From: Paramecium pentaurelia
Taxonomy: Eukaryota > Ciliophora > Oligohymenophorea > Peniculida > Parameciidae
Direction of reading: 5' to 3'
DNA: 64,000 bases
NCBI GenBank assembly: GCA_905183005.1
Contig: CAJJDO010000019.1
Span: forward strand, 557,989 to 621,988
Positions 1 through 15,400 of this stretch are shown piece after piece (position 1 is the first letter of the stretch; every line of letters starts with the position of its first letter). A program made the translations under genes and the position numbers. The notes below the pieces were generated by a model. That model saw only the letters and a list, made by a program, of their open reading frames with translations. It had not been told where the DNA came from and did not search any database.

Positions 1-3000
1 CAGTGTGATGATACAAAAGATAATAATAAATGTCAAGACCTAAGATGTACTCTCGATCAAAGTAGTTGCTTAACACAATGTCCTTTATTTCCTTAAAAAT
101 AATGGAATCTATTACCCGCTAAATGTGTAGATAAATAGATCTACGTAATAGTTCCTATTTGTAAAGGATTCGCTTATATTGAATTAAAATGCAAAAATAC
201 TTTCTCTAAAGCAGTTTGTTTGTATGGAGTATTAGAAGAATGTATCTTTGATATAAATTAAGGAGGTTGTATTTAATTAAAGGGAAATGAACATAAAGTA
301 CCTAATTGTTCATCAATTTCAAGCAGATGCAAACCTACAGAATAAGCATTAGAATGTGATCCAAATAAACCAATTTGTAAAAATAGTACAGAATGTTAAC
401 CTAATGGTTTCTTAAATTCTTGTCTAAAGAGTTCTAACTAAAAAGTAATTTGTAAAGCTGGAGAAACTAAAATAATCCCAAATGAAAATAAATGTATCAC
501 TTTATAGAGACAAATTTAATAATGTGAAACAGCAACTATAGATGAAAATCTTTAATGTGATTAGATGACTGGAGATGTATCTCCTGCTTTATGTGCATTA
601 GCAATAGATTTCTGTCGCTTTGAGTTAGACAGATGTGTTAGTGATAAACCATTAGATTAACAAAATTAATGTATTTGTGATTCAAGTTTTAGTAAATCAC
701 TTTGTGAAGATTGTGGATGCGTATTTGATTTTGTCGGATATTGCCAATAAAAGGCACTTGTCCCCTAATTAAATCCTGATAGATCAAACAAATATTATTT
801 ATGTTATGAAGTTGATTTATTAAATATTAGAGATAAATCAATTATTTGTTCCCTTGTTGAACAAGCTTGCATTTTTAAGGAAAATTGTGAGGATGCAACT
901 CATCTCCCTTGTGATAAATTAAACTAATATATAACAAGTATGAAGGCTTGCACTAGGTGCGAAGGGTTTAGTACTGGATATAATAAAATTGATCATATAT
1001 GTAGGTTTATTTTTGTATCCTATAAATGTGATCTCTTAAATAGAGAAGGTTGTTTATAAAAGACAAAAGATATAATGTGTAAATGGGAAAATTATGAATG
1101 TAAATAAATTGAAAAAATAACAGCATCAGATAGTAGAGAGTGTTCAATATATAATAGAGAAGCTTGTATATAATTTTCATATCATTGTTGGTTTGATATA
1201 AATATTGGTTATTGTACAGAATTTGATCCATTGTAAGGAGATTGTAAGTTATTATTAAATAGAGATCTTTGTATGAATTCATTAAAATAATCATGTTAAT
1301 GGGATTTAATTAATAATAAATGTATAATAGATAATTAAGAAATTACATAATGTAAAGGTTTAAATAAATTTGGATGTTTAAATCAATCAATTTTATAATG
1401 TGTATGGTCTGATAGTTATGAATGTGAATAAGCTGATATAAATAATAATATTTAATCATGTGAATCTCCATTAAATTATTCATAAACATCATATATAACA
1501 CATTTTAGTAAAAGGATTTGTTCTTCAATTAATATTAATTAAAGTTGTTTTTTAGATAATTATTATTAATGTAGAGAAATTATTATAACTGATAAAATTA
1601 ATTGTGATAGTTATGGATTAAATAGATTTGGTTGTATTAATAGATCAATAGGATAATGTTAATTTATAGATAATGATTAAAAATGTATAGAAAATTTAAA
1701 TAATTAAATTGGATGTATAGATTCATTAAATAAATGGGCTTGTATTTCTTAAAAATAAACATGTAAATTTGATAATGATATATGTACTTTTCATTAAGTA
1801 AACACAATAAATGAATTACTTGATAAAAATTAATAATTATAATATTCTAAAAGTTTATGCAGTTCTTTAGATAATACTCATACAAAATGTTTAATATTTA
1901 GTGAAATTAAAAATATATGTATTGATATATCTGATAGAGATCCTTATATTGATGATTGTTATAAATTCGTTACTAATAAATATGCTTGTTTATAAAAAAC
2001 TACTTCAGCTTGTTATTATGATGATATTACTAAAGAATGTAAATCAACAGAATCTATAATATTAAAAAATACTTTTAGTTGTTTTAATGAAATGAATATT
2101 AATTGGGTAAGTTGTACTTTATTAATTTCATAATGTAAATTTATTAATAATAAATGTTAATAAATAGATTTTAATGATAATTGTGAATCTCTTGAAATAT
2201 CATAAGCTATTGTTAAATCATCTATTTGTTCTAGTAGAATTGATAAAAGTTGTAGATTAAATATTAAAAGTAATACTTGTTAAGTTATTAATAATTAATT
2301 AATATAATTTTAATATTAATGTTCAACTCCTGGTTTAAATAAATTAGGATGTTTATTTTTAACAAAAGGTTATTTTTGTAAATTTATTAATTAATAATGT
2401 ATATTTGATTATAATAAAGCAGCATTATGTGAAGATATTATTAATGAAGATAAATGTTATTCAATTAAAACTAAAGGATAATATTGTATATTTAATTAAA
2501 ATAAAGGTTGTTAATAAATTGATACTAATATTATTAATTTAAATTAATGTATTCAATCATTTAAAACTAATCCTATTACTTGTTCAAAAAGCACAGATAT
2601 ACCTTGTTTTTACGATTTAATCGAAAATAAGTGCAAATTTTTTGATTAATAAGAATAAAATTAATCTTATAATTTTAATTGGAATAATAAAATATCATTT
2701 AATTAATATACTTGTGAAAGATATTCAAAAGGGAATATTAAGACTTACTGGAAAACTTAAAGTGAAGAATGCGTTGAAGTCTAGGATTTTGAACTCACAC
2801 AATTAAAGTGTAGTGATCTTGTAAATGAATTTACCTGTGTTAATATCCAAACACCATCTTAATTTTGCAAATATGAAAATTTTAGTTGTAAATTAATTAA
2901 TATTGAGGATCCTTACATAAATAAGCAATGTTCTCACTATGAAAAAGTAAATAGTGGTGCCTTTTGTTAATTAACGATTGATGTTGCTTGTGAATATGAT

Positions 3001-6000
3001 ATGAGATATAAAAGATGTTAAGTACTTACATAAACTTCTTTAGTGGATTGTGATTATAATCAAACTGAAAAAAAGGGGTACAATGAACTAGCATGTATNA
3101 CAATAAATGAATTACTTGATAAAAATTAATAATTATAATATTCTAAAAGTTTATGCAGTTCTTTAGATAATACTCATACAAAATGTTTAATATTTAGTGA
3201 AATTAAAAATATATGTATTGATATATCTGATAGAGATCCTTATATTGATGATTGTTATAAATTCGTTACTAATAAATATGCTTGTTTATAAAAAACTACT
3301 TCAGCTTGTTATTATGATGATATTACTAAAGAATGTAAATCAACAGAATCTATAATATTAAAAAATACTTTTAGTTGTTTTAATGAAATGAATATTAATT
3401 GGGTAAGTTGTACTTTATTAATTTCATAATGTAAATTTATTAATAATAAATGTTAATAAATAGATTTTAATGATAATTGTGAATCTCTTGAAATATCATA
3501 AGCTATTGTTAAATCATCTATTTGTTCTAGTAGAATTGATAAAAGTTGTAGATTAAATATTAAAAGTAATACTTGTTAAGTTATTAATAATTAATTAATA
3601 TAATTTTAATATTAATGTTCAACTCCTGGTTTAAATAAATTAGGATGTTTATTTTTAACAAAAGGTTATTTTTGTAAATTTATTAATTAATAATGTATAT
3701 TTGATTATAATAAAGCAGCATTATGTGAAGATATTATTAATGAAGATAAATGTTATTCAATTAAAACTAAAGGATAATATTGTATATTTAATTAAAATAA
3801 AGGTTGTTAATAAATTGATACTAATATTATTAATTTAAATTAATGTATTCAATCATTTAAAACTAATCCTATTACTTGTTCAAAAAGCACAGATATACCT
3901 TGTTTTTACGATTTAATCGAAAATAAGTGCAAATTTTTTGATTAATAAGAATAAAATTAATCTTATAATTTTAATTGGAATAATAAAATATCATTTAATT
4001 AATATACTTGTGAAAGATATTCAAAAGGGAATATTAAGACTTACTGGAAAACTTAAAGTGAAGAATGCGTTGAAGTCTAGGATTTTGAACTCACACAATT
4101 AAAGTGTAGTGATCTTGTAAATGAATTTACCTGTGTTAATATCCAAACACCATCTTAATTTTGCAAATATGAAAATTTTAGTTGTAAATTAATTAATATT
4201 GAGGATCCTTACATAAATAAGCAATGTTCTCACTATGAAAAAGTAAATAGTGGTGCCTTTTGTTAATTAACGATTGATGTTGCTTGTGAATATGATATGA
4301 GATATAAAAGATGTTAAGTACTTACATAAACTTCTTTAGTGGATTGTGATTATAATCAAACTGAAAAAAAGGGGTACAATGAACTAGCATGTATAAGAAA
4401 TAAGAATTGTACATTTTAGAATAACAGATGTTATAAAAATATTAATTAATTAATTGCATTTTGTGAAGATGTTAAGCCTAATTAAATTTAACTCTGTAAA
4501 TAAATTATTACTGAGGGTTGTTCTATCATTAAAGACTAATGCATAGCAATATTACCAAAAAATTATTTTTCTATCAAGTGTGAAGAAGCTGTAAATATAT
4601 AAGGATGCATTTAAATTTAAACTGAAAAATAAAACTGCTATTATGATTTAAAATCAGAGTAATGTAAATTCTTTGACATAAATAAGGATTTTAAATTTAA
4701 ATGTTTGGAACTGACAAACATAAATTCTTTTCAATTTTGCGAACAAACTACTGATTAACCATGTTAATATAATATAAAGTTGAAATAATGTGAAATTGCA
4801 ATCGAAAATAATTAAAATTGTTCACGTGGATTAAATAAAATAGCATGTTATAATTAAACTGATAAATCATAGTAATGTAAATTTCTGAATTATTGTTATG
4901 GACCCAATAATAAAATATCAGAATGCAATCCTAATAATGATTATGATTGTTGTAGAGAAGCATCATCCAAAGAGTCATGTTTATTTCAAATAAAATTTAA
5001 ATGTTACTGGGATAAGGGATGTTAGGCATATAGATAAGGAACTTAAAAAAAATGTGATCAAATTAAAGATGCTTCAGTTCTTGTTTGCGCATCCATTAAA
5101 GATTTATTTTGTATATTTGACTCTGAAAATTCCAGTTGTAAATAAATTATACCTTAAGCCTGTGATGAAATCTAAACTTCTGATTAATGCAATAGAATAA
5201 CAGATTTTCCATGCATTTGGGATGAACTCTATGAAACTTGCATATACAAGAAAAAAGATATTTTTGATTAATGTAGTTAAATAAAAGCTTAAAATGGTAA
5301 TTTGAAGGCTTGTACTATGATTGAAAGAAGTGGCTAAAAATGTATATTTTAGAATAATTAATGTGAGACATTTTATTAAAATGAGAGTATTAATAATTGT
5401 AATAGTAATCTTAATATTTAATCTTGTTTATAATAAACTGTTAGTTAGTGTGAATGGGTAATAAAAGAAGTTTAAATAAGGAAGAGTAAGTCAAATNTAA
5501 TATTTAAACTTAATATTGTTAAAAGTTTGAAAATCCAACTTCACCTTAAAATACTAGTTTAAGAGAGGATTATTAAACTCGTAACCTTATATCTTTTAAT
5601 TATTTGGCTTGTATACTAAATACTATCGATAGAGTTTAAGCAGAAGACTAAAATATTTAAGATGAAGAAGCTAGCCCTGTTAAATTAAAAACTATATGGA
5701 AATAATTATGTTATGAAGTTGATCCAGCAAATTTAAGTTTTTTAAAATGTAATGATAAATTAAATGAGTCTGCATGTTTATCAATATAAACTCCTTTCTA
5801 ATATTGCTAATTCATAGAAAATTAATGTTAATTTTAAGAGCCTGAAAATTTGAAAAATAATTCTTGCAATTCTATTTAAAAAATAAATTCAGGAATTTTT
5901 TGTTAGGTAAATGAATCTTATCCCTGCTTTTATAATTACTTAACGATGTCATGCGAAAATGTTATAGTAATGAATTAAATCTAATGCGTCGATTCTAATC

Positions 6001-9000
6001 CAGAATCTATTGGATATAATAAAAGAGCATGCGATTTAAAACCTTAAGAGTGTACTTTTTCAAATGGGTGTTATTAAATAAAAGCAACATAGAATATTAA
6101 ATTTTGTAATGAATTTTCTGTCGATGAATGTAATAAAGCTTTGAGAGAAGGATGCAAAATAGATTAAAATAAATGTTTATCTATAAATCCAAATGAATAT
6201 TCTCAATTAGAATGTCATTAAGTTGCAAATCTATTTGGATGCTTGAAGATCACTACAGAAAAGCAATTTTGTCAATATAATGAATTAAATAAGAGTTGTT
6301 AGTTAATTAAATTAGATAAAACTTCAGGCTTTTGTAAAAGTTTCTCTGCAATTAATAGTTAAGTTCCTTGTGAAAATACTATTGATATTCCTTGCAAATA
6401 CAATCCATTAGAGCATAAATGTGAGAATGCCCAAGGAGAGATAGAATTCTAATGCATAAGAGGTTTAAATTAAATTGCTTGTTTGACTCTTACATAATAA
6501 TCTTTATAATGTTAATTCTATAATTATTGTTATGGACCTAATCATAATATTCTTAATTGTGACCCTACAAAGATTAATGATTGTTGTTCATAAGCAATTA
6601 CAATTGAAAGTTGTTTATTTTAGGATTAGTTTTAATGTTAATGGTTAAATGAAGAATGTAAATAATATTCAGAATAAAATTAAAAATGTTTATCTTTAAT
6701 ACATGTTTCAAGAAAAGTGTGTTATGATATTAAGGATACTTTTTGTATTTTCAATTTGGATACATTAGGATGTATAGAAATAAAACCAGTTAATTGTGAA
6801 TAAATTTAAACAAAAGAATAATGTATTTAATTTACTAATTTGCCTTGTTATTGGGATTTTATCAAAGATTAATGTTTATAAAAATTAAAGAATTCTAATG
6901 ATGGTTGTTAAGATATTTAAAATTAATGGGGTAGTGAAAGATCATGCTTGGATGTTGAAAAATAAGGATAAATGTGCATCTATTAAAATAAATGTTCTGC
7001 TTATATGCAATCGAAAGAGATAGGTTGCTCATAAAAATTAAATAAATAATCTTGTTTATAATAAGTATTAAATGAATGCATTTGGGATTAATAATAAAAT
7101 TAAATTTGTCTTGAATTTAATAGACAATCCAATTAATAATGTGACTCTAATCTTAGTTATCTTGCTTGTTTGAAAACTAATACACCTAATACATATTGTT
7201 AATGGAAAGACAATGAATGTAAGAATGTTGAAACTAATTAGATTATTTCTTTATCATCTTTTTTTTATTTAAATTGTAATACATGTAGATTAATAAATGA
7301 TGGTTCTAGTGTAATATGTGATACTTAGAATTTTAAATGCTTAAAAGTAAATAATCTAAGGAATCTTACTTGTGATGTTATTGGAATGAATAAATAAGCT
7401 TGTTTAAATATAAAAGATTATCCTTGTAAATGGGATGATATAAACAAAATATGTTTAAAATATGAATCATCAGATATTAGTTGTTAAATCAAAAATACTA
7501 ATCCTTTAACATGTTCAATAATAAATTTATCTTTACCTTGTGGATCAAAAGGAAGTGATTGTGATTATGTTGATATAACAAAGATTTCTTGTGATTATCC
7601 AGGATTAAATGAGTATGCATGTCTATAAATTACAAATTATCCTTGTGGATGGGTTTATGATAATTTTATATAATAATACTAATGCAAATTAATCAAAAAT
7701 TTTGATGCATGTTTAGGATATAATCATTAGGTTAATGCATTGGTATGTACTTAAATTTTGGATTTACCATGTGTTTATAATTCTAGAACAAGAAATTGTA
7801 TTTTATTTAAAGTATCAGAAGACAATCATTGTAATTGGTTGGGAATTAATAATATTGGATGTTCTATTATTGAAGATTGTGTTTATATAAACGAAAGATG
7901 TGAGAAATATGATAAAAAACTGAATTTAAAATGTGAAGATGCTTTATATGCAAATAATAGGGTTTGTTCATAAATAGAAACGGATAGATGTAAATATAAC
8001 ATTTTAGGAAATGGTTGTATACCATCAGAATTAAATGATATCTGCTCAACCAAATAGATCAATGAAATTGGGTGCAATTATTTGTAAGATTGTTAATGGA
8101 ATTAATCTAAATGCTAATGTAAGGCTGTGATAAATAATTATCCAGACTGCACTTCTGTCACTGAATCATTAAAATGTTAAAATTTAAATTATTGCTATAT
8201 TGCTACTTCTAATCTTTAATATGCTGATGAGATTACTTAATAGTTAATAGATTAAAATTTATTAAAGTGCTAAAGAAAGACATGCGATTTTTATTCAAAA
8301 GATTAATGTGATGGTTAAATAATCGATACTGATATTTGTTATTTAACTTCTAATAAAGAGTGTAAATTAGCGAAAACATGTGATGAAATAGTAGATCCGT
8401 ATAATGATTGTTCTAATTATACTCTAAAAAATTAATCCTGTTTCAGAAATTTAGATAGTAAGAATTGTTTTGCTTCATCAGATTGTTAAACTTTAGATTT
8501 TATTAAATGTTAATAATATCCAGAAGATTGTATTTTTGAGTCAACATGTAAAACTATAGAATGTTAATATTTTAATACATAAAGGAAATGTGAAGAAAAA
8601 AAATGTGAATGGATTCAATAAAATAAAAGTTGTATCAACTCAAATTTTTGCACTTCACAAAGTAACGAAAATTGTATGAACGTTAAACAAAATGGGAAAT
8701 AATGTGCTTTAATAGGGAGAGATGGAGAGGACTAATTTTGTTCAGATATTGGATGCAGATATCTCTTAATAGAGTATTCCCTATGTAATGGAGCTGAAAT
8801 AGGTGATGAAGTCTGTGTTCCATTATCAGATTCAAGTTGCGTAAGTTGCCAAGAAATTAACGATCCTTGTATTTGTTTAGCACATTAAGATTCTTGTGAA
8901 TATGATAGATTTCATAATATTTGTAAGTCTATTTAATGCGAAAGTTTTAATTAAGACACTTGTCCCCTTTCTAGATGTTAATTTAATTAATAGTATTAGG

Positions 9001-9231
9001 TATTTTATTGACTTTATTTCTTAGATATGTATTCCATTTTGTTAAAATAATTATAATAGTCAGCAATGTAACTATTTTTAATTCTAATGTATCTGGGATA
9101 CGAAGAAGTAGATATGTATTTAATAAAACAAAACCAATGTTTAAGGAGAGTTTCCAATAAATATTATTATCACTAATATCTATGGATTAGTCTTACAAAT
9201 AATAATACCCATTCTTATAATTGAGTTTTGA
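1..9231 (+). CDS. Giant cysteine-rich surface-antigen-like protein, gene A (5' end outside window)
   Basis: Read with TAA/TAG as Gln, frame 1 is open from base 1 to the N at 5497. The frame beginning at 5499 is then open to 8999, a 25-nt intron follows, and the last exon 9025-9231 ends in TGA. The product is a string of four-cysteine modules (C, then LNxxGC, then CxW or CxF, then C), rich in N, K and Q. The C terminus is a short hydrophobic tail (…GLVLQIIIPILIIEF) with nothing after it, as in a GPI-attachment signal; this is inference. From 139 onward it is nearly identical to gene B from 32394 onward. From 1804 to 5496 it instead matches the reverse complement of gene C. The N at 3099 separates two copies of the same 1,295 bp. 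The N at 5497 changes frame and joins segments of different affinity, so this model may be a chimera. The start and any signal peptide lie left of the window. Surface-antigen identity is a family-level guess. Confidence 0.75.
1804..4394. repeat. 1,295-bp direct duplication around single N (3099)
   Basis: Bases 1804-3098 recur as 3100-4394 (offset 1296, a multiple of 3), separated by one N. The copies look identical by eye. The most likely cause is two overlapping contigs joined end to end without merging. A true in-frame tandem duplication is not excluded by sequence alone. Confidence 0.85.
5497..5497. other. Single-N contig join inside gene A, frame changes
   Basis: Left of the N the sequence follows the gene C type (compare 13000-13020 and 14890-14910, where the matching sequence continues differently past the same point). 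Right of it the sequence follows the gene B type. No duplicated flank is seen here, unlike the other single Ns, and the open frame moves from phase 1 to phase 0. It is an unfilled gap or a false join. Confidence 0.75.
9000..9024 (+). other. 25-nt intron, gene A last intron
   Basis: GTATTT...CTTAG, 25 nt, phase 0. It contains a TGA (9009-9011) that would end the protein. Removing it extends the frame by 68 codons, with further cysteines and the hydrophobic tail. Gene B has the same intron at the same place (38343-38367) with one visible difference. Confidence 0.85.
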
Positions 9232-9418
9232 ATTTAAAATAATATATATTTAATGTGAGTGAGCTTATGTTCTTTAATATATATTTCTTGATCATTAAAA
9301 AAAAAATTAAAAAAATCATATTATAATACAAATATATAGTCATAATTTAAATAGAAAATATTTGATAATCTATTTTATAAGATATATTTAATATAAAAAC
9401 TAAATAATTCTTATTTGG
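9232..9418. other. Intergenic spacer between convergent genes A and C
   Basis: About 187 bp of A/T-rich sequence between the two TGA stops (9229-9231 on +, 9419-9421 on -). It should hold both 3' ends. No gene or RNA signature is seen. The same spacer recurs at 10647-10833 because of the duplication around 10548. Confidence 0.7.
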
Positions 9419-12400
9419 TCACCATAAAATGCAAACAAGCATACTAAAAGATATAAAAAGACTGGTATTCTCAATATTTAAAATAGGGTCAACAATAACC
9501 TAAGTTGTTATCTCTGGTTACATACAGATTTATAGTTCATAATTCCAATAACAGTATAAAGAATGTTGATCGCAATCAATATCATTTTTATGATTAGCAC
9601 AATGAAAATGACAAGCCTAAATAATATTTCACTTTTACCTGATTTTCTTAATTGTATTCACAAAAATGATATTTTAGACATTAATTTTCATTAATAAAAT
9701 TATTGCAATTGATAGATTAGCATTAATTTAATTATGGATTGAATTTGCAGTATTCTTGATCTATGCATAAACATAACTCTTTAATTTCCTCACATTAAAC
9801 ACATGATTCATCTTTAAGTTTTACACAAATATTGTTATTAATAAACTAATTCCTACATGATTAATATTTATCTAGAAATTAACAACCTAGTTGAGTACAA
9901 AAGCTCTCATCATCATCATTTTCCAACCAACTGCATTAAATGTTATCATAAGAACTTAAATTACAATCTTCTTAGGTTTAATAGGTATCACATTTTAACT
10001 TATCATTACATTCTTTAGTATTTTTATTCCATTCACAATTATAATATCTACAAACTTATTCTGTATATAATTCTGAACATTATTTTGTTTAACAACGATC
10101 AGTATATTGGCAATAAAGTGAAAATTTTTCACACATAACTTTATTTAATTCTGAACATACTAATTTTTTACAGGAATTTAAATCAATACTTTGAATACAA
10201 GGCACACCGTTAATTAATAATTTTGAACATAAAATATATGGATTTTTAACCTCTTCACATGAATTTGCCTATTAACATTAATTTTTAATGTTTAAATAAC
10301 AAGTAGTATTTAATATTTAGTAATTTTAACATTCTTATTATTTAAGATCTGAGCAAAATTTTTATCTACATGTACCAAAATTTTAATTTTCAATTTATTA
10401 ATTAACTTCATTATTATTTGTTTACTAATATTCATATATACATTATTCATATTATTTACATTTTTATGACTCAACTATTTCATCACAAACTGGTAAAAAA
10501 TTTTGAATGCTTTAACATTCGCAATTGTTATTTTTCCAAAAACACTANCCAATGTTTAAGGAGAGTTTCCAATAAATATTATTATCACTAATATCTATGG
10601 ATTAGTCTTACAAATAATAATACCCATTCTTATAATTGAGTTTTGAATTTAAAATAATATATATTTAATGTGAGTGAGCTTATGTTCTTTAATATATATT
10701 TCTTGATCATTAAAAAAAAAATTAAAAAAATCATATTATAATACAAATATATAGTCATAATTTAAATAGAAAATATTTGATAATCTATTTTATAAGATAT
10801 ATTTAATATAAAAACTAAATAATTCTTATTTGGTCACCATAAAATGCAAACAAGCATACTAAAAGATATAAAAAGACTGGTATTCTCAATATTTAAAATA
10901 GGGTCAACAATAACCTAAGTTGTTATCTCTGGTTACATACAGATTTATAGTTCATAATTCCAATAACAGTATAAAGAATGTTGATCGCAATCAATATCAT
11001 TTTTATGATTAGCACAATGAAAATGACAAGCCTAAATAATATTTCACTTTTACCTGATTTTCTTAATTGTATTCACAAAAATGATATTTTAGACATTAAT
11101 TTTCATTAATAAAATTATTGCAATTGATAGATTAGCATTAATTTAATTATGGATTGAATTTGCAGTATTCTTGATCTATGCATAAACATAACTCTTTAAT
11201 TTCCTCACATTAAACACATGATTCATCTTTAAGTTTTACACAAATATTGTTATTAATAAACTAATTCCTACATGATTAATATTTATCTAGAAATTAACAA
11301 CCTAGTTGAGTACAAAAGCTCTCATCATCATCATTTTCCAACCAACTGCATTAAATGTTATCATAAGAACTTAAATTACAATCTTCTTAGGTTTAATAGG
11401 TATCACATTTTAACTTATCATTACATTCTTTAGTATTTTTATTCCATTCACAATTATAATATCTACAAACTTATTCTGTATATAATTCTGAACATTATTT
11501 TGTTTAACAACGATCAGTATATTGGCAATAAAGTGAAAATTTTTCACACATAACTTTATTTAATTCTGAACATACTAATTTTTTACAGGAATTTAAATCA
11601 ATACTTTGAATACAAGGCACACCGTTAATTAATAATTTTGAACATAAAATATATGGATTTTTAACCTCTTCACATGAATTTGCCTATTAACATTAATTTT
11701 TAATGTTTAAATAACAAGTAGTATTTAATATTTAGTAATTTTAACATTCTTATTATTTAAGATCTGAGCAAAATTTTTATCTACATGTACCAAAATTTTA
11801 ATTTTCAATTTATTAATTAACTTCATTATTATTTGTTTACTAATATTCATATATACATTATTCATATTATTTACATTTTTATGACTCAACTATTTCATCA
11901 CAAACTGGTAAAAAATTTTGAATGCTTTAACATTCGCAATTGTTATTTTTCCAAAAACACTAGTTTAACGAAATAATGCAACCTTATTAACTTAGACCTT
12001 ATCCCTTACATATTTCATTCGATTGGGAAGTAATACAACCATTTTTCAAAGGACTATATTTGCATGAGTCTTATGCGTTTTTACAGATATCGGCATGAGC
12101 TTAAGGATATTTAAGACATTTGTAACTTTCTTCTTTAATTGCTTAGCATTTATGATTTTCGTAATAACATCCTTTTATATTAGAACATGCAATGTAATTT
12201 AAACCTTCAATATTACAATCAGCATAAGTTTCAATAGGAGTCTAGCAAATTTGAGTTTCTTTGTTGTAAAAACATGCATCAACTTAAACAGATGAGCATA
12301 CCATAGAGTTAACTTATAACTTAATATTGTTACAAGAATCATAAGGCAAATAGTCATCACAATGATAATTATTATCTTCTTCATTTTTAATCCAAGCACA

Positions 12401-15400
12401 AGGATAATTAGTAATTTATAAACAAGCAAATTTATTCAATCCTTAATGTTTGCAATTAACATTTAAATCTATTTTACCACAACCATTGCCTATGAAACCA
12501 CAACTATCTTGTACATTGATTAATGTACATGCTTTTGAATTTAAACCAGGCAAATTACATGAGATATCAAAATTTGTATTTTCTTTAGTGACTTATTCGC
12601 ATGTTTTCTATACATTATTCCATTTACATAATTCAAATTGAATATGAAAACAAGAAATTTAATTTAAACCAAATTTTGATTATGAGCATGATAATTGATT
12701 TATATCTTTTAATTCAATACAAGAAGCTAATTTTTAAGAATAAGATATTAATCTATCATCTTCATATAACCCACAGACACTTGGATTCACATTTGTAGCT
12801 AATTCAGGTTTTTTAATTTTGCTATTCATATATTCAGATATATAGAAATTTTAGCATTAGTTATTCTTCCATACACAAAATGAACCAATCTTTTGGATTG
12901 ATATACATGATTTATAACTCAGAGATGAGTTACACTCTCTTTAACTAAATTCAGTCAATTATTTACATTCTCCAATTTCTACTTTATCAAATTCCTTATT
13001 TGACTTACTCTTCCTTATTTAAACTTCTTTTATTACCCATTCACACTAACTAACAGTTTATTATAAACAAGATTAAATATTAAGATTACTATTACAATTA
13101 TTAATACTCTCATTTTAATAAAATGTCTCACATTAATTATTCTAAAATATACATTTTTAGCCACTTCTTTCAATCATAGTACATGCCTTCAAATTACCAT
13201 TTTAATCTTTTATTTAACTACATTAATCAAAAATATCTTTTTTCTTGTAAATGCAAGTTTCATAGAGTTCATCCCAAATGCATGGAAAATCTGTTATTCT
13301 ATTGCATTATTCAGAAGTTTAGATTTCATCACAGGCTTAAGGTATAATTTATTTACAAGTGAAATTTTCAGAGTCAAATATACAATATGACTCTTAAATA
13401 GATGTGCATACAAGAACAGAGGCATCTTTAATTTGATCGCATCTATTTTAAGCTCCTTATTTATATGCCTAACATTTATCTTGCCATTAACATTTAAATT
13501 ATTTTTGAAATAAGCATGACTCTTTGGATGATGCTTCAAGACAGCAATCATAATAATTATTAGGATTGCAATCCAATATTTTATTATTTGGTCCATAACA
13601 ATAATTTAGAAATTTACATTACTATAATTTATCAGTTAAATTGTAACATGCAATTTTGTTCAATTCACGCAGACAATCATAATTATTTCCAGTAGCAACT
13701 TCACATTTATTCATAATTTAATTATATTTGCATGATTGATCTATTGCTTATACACAAAATTCGTATGAATTTATTTGATTCAATTCCAAGCATTTTGGTT
13801 GAAAATTAGAGTATAAATTTTAGAACTTGCATTACTCTGATTTTAAATCATAATAGCAAGTTTAACCTTTTGTTTAAATTTTAATACATCCTTGTAAATT
13901 AACTGCTTCTTCGCACTTAATAAAAAAATAATTGTTTGGTTATATATCTGTACATCTATTAGATATAATAGAACNGTTTTTACAGATATCGGCATGAGCT
14001 TAAGGATATTTAAGACAGTTGTAACTTTCTTCTTTAATTGCTTAGCATTTATGATTTTCGTAATAACATCCTTTTATATTAGAACATGCAATGTAATTTA
14101 AACCTTCAATATTACAATCAGCATAAGTTTCAATAGGAGTCTAGCAAATTTGAGTTTCTTTGTTGTAAAAACATGCATCAACTTAAACAGATGAGCATAC
14201 CATAGAGTTAACTTATAACTTAATATTGTTACAAGAATCATAAGGCAAATAGTCATCACAATGATAATTATTATCTTCTTCATTTTTAATCCAAGCACAA
14301 GGATAATTAGTAATTTATAAACAAGCAAATTTATTCAATCCTTAATGTTTGCAATTAACATTTAAATCTATTTTACCACAACCATTGCCTATGAAACCAC
14401 AACTATCTTGTACATTGATTAATGTACATGCTTTTGAATTTAAACCAGGCAAATTACATGAGATATCAAAATTTGTATTTTCTTTAGTGACTTATTCGCA
14501 TGTTTTCTATACATTATTCCATTTACATAATTCAAATTGAATATGAAAACAAGAAATTTAATTTAAACCAAATTTTGATTATGAGCATGATAATTGATTT
14601 ATATCTTTTAATTCAATACAAGAAGCTAATTTTTAAGAATAAGATATTAATCTATCATCTTCATATAACCCACAGACACTTGAATTCACATTTGTAGCTA
14701 ATTCAGGTTTTTTAATTTTGCTATTCATATATTCAGATATATAGAAATTTTAGCATTAGTTATTCTTCCATACACAAAATGAACCAATCTTTTGGATTGA
14801 TATACATGATTTATAACTCAGAGATGAGTTACACTCTCTTTAACTAAATTCAGTCAATTATTTACATTCTCCAATTTCTACTTTATCAAATTCCTTATTT
14901 GACTTACTCTTCCTTATTTAAACTTCTTTTATTACCCATTCACACTAACTAACAGTTTATTATAAACAAGATTAAATATTAAGATTACTATTACAATTAT
15001 TAATACTCTCATTTTAATAAAATGTCTCACATTAATTATTCTAAAATATACATTTTTAGCCACTTCTTTCAATCATAGTACAAGCCTTCAAATTACCATT
15101 TTAAGCTTTTATTTAACTACATTAATCAAAAATATCTTTTTTCTTGTATATGCAAGTTTCATAGAGTTCATCCCAAATGCATGGAAAATCTGTTATTCTA
15201 TTGCATTAATCAGAAGTTTAGATTTCATCACAGGCTTAAGGTATAATTTATTTACAACTGGAATTTTCAGAGTCAAATATACAAAATAAATCTTTAATGG
15301 ATGCGCAAACAAGAACTGAAGCATCTTTAATTTGATCACATTTTTTTTAAGTTCCTTATCTATATGCCTAACATCCCTTATCCCAGTAACATTTAAATTT

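Larger units (their letters stand above)
9134..11962. repeat. 1,414-bp direct duplication around single N (10548)
   Basis: Bases 9134-10547 recur as 10549-11962 (offset 1415). The block covers the end of gene A, the spacer and the 3' end of gene C, so both stop codons appear twice. This is the only duplicated join whose offset is not a multiple of 3. It strongly suggests overlapping contigs left unmerged; the true locus probably has one copy. Confidence 0.85.

Noticed and set aside
9500..9526. A possible 26-nt GTATGT...TTAG intron near the end of gene C (and equivalent in D)
   Set aside because: With the 22-nt intron removed, splicing this too ends gene C prematurely and sends gene D past its stop. 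Retaining it gives matching C termini in both.
9419..9640. A two-transmembrane-helix C terminus of gene C when read without splicing
   Set aside because: That frame has no cysteine pattern. Removing the 22-nt intron gives a cysteine module and a single hydrophobic tail that is conserved in gene D.
12199..14697. Recurrent short standard-code ORFs of 63-76 codons found at 12.2, 14.1, 40.0, 41.1 and 42.2 kb
   Set aside because: They repeat only because the underlying block is duplicated. They are overlapping shadows of the cysteine-rich frame read with TAA/TAG as Gln.
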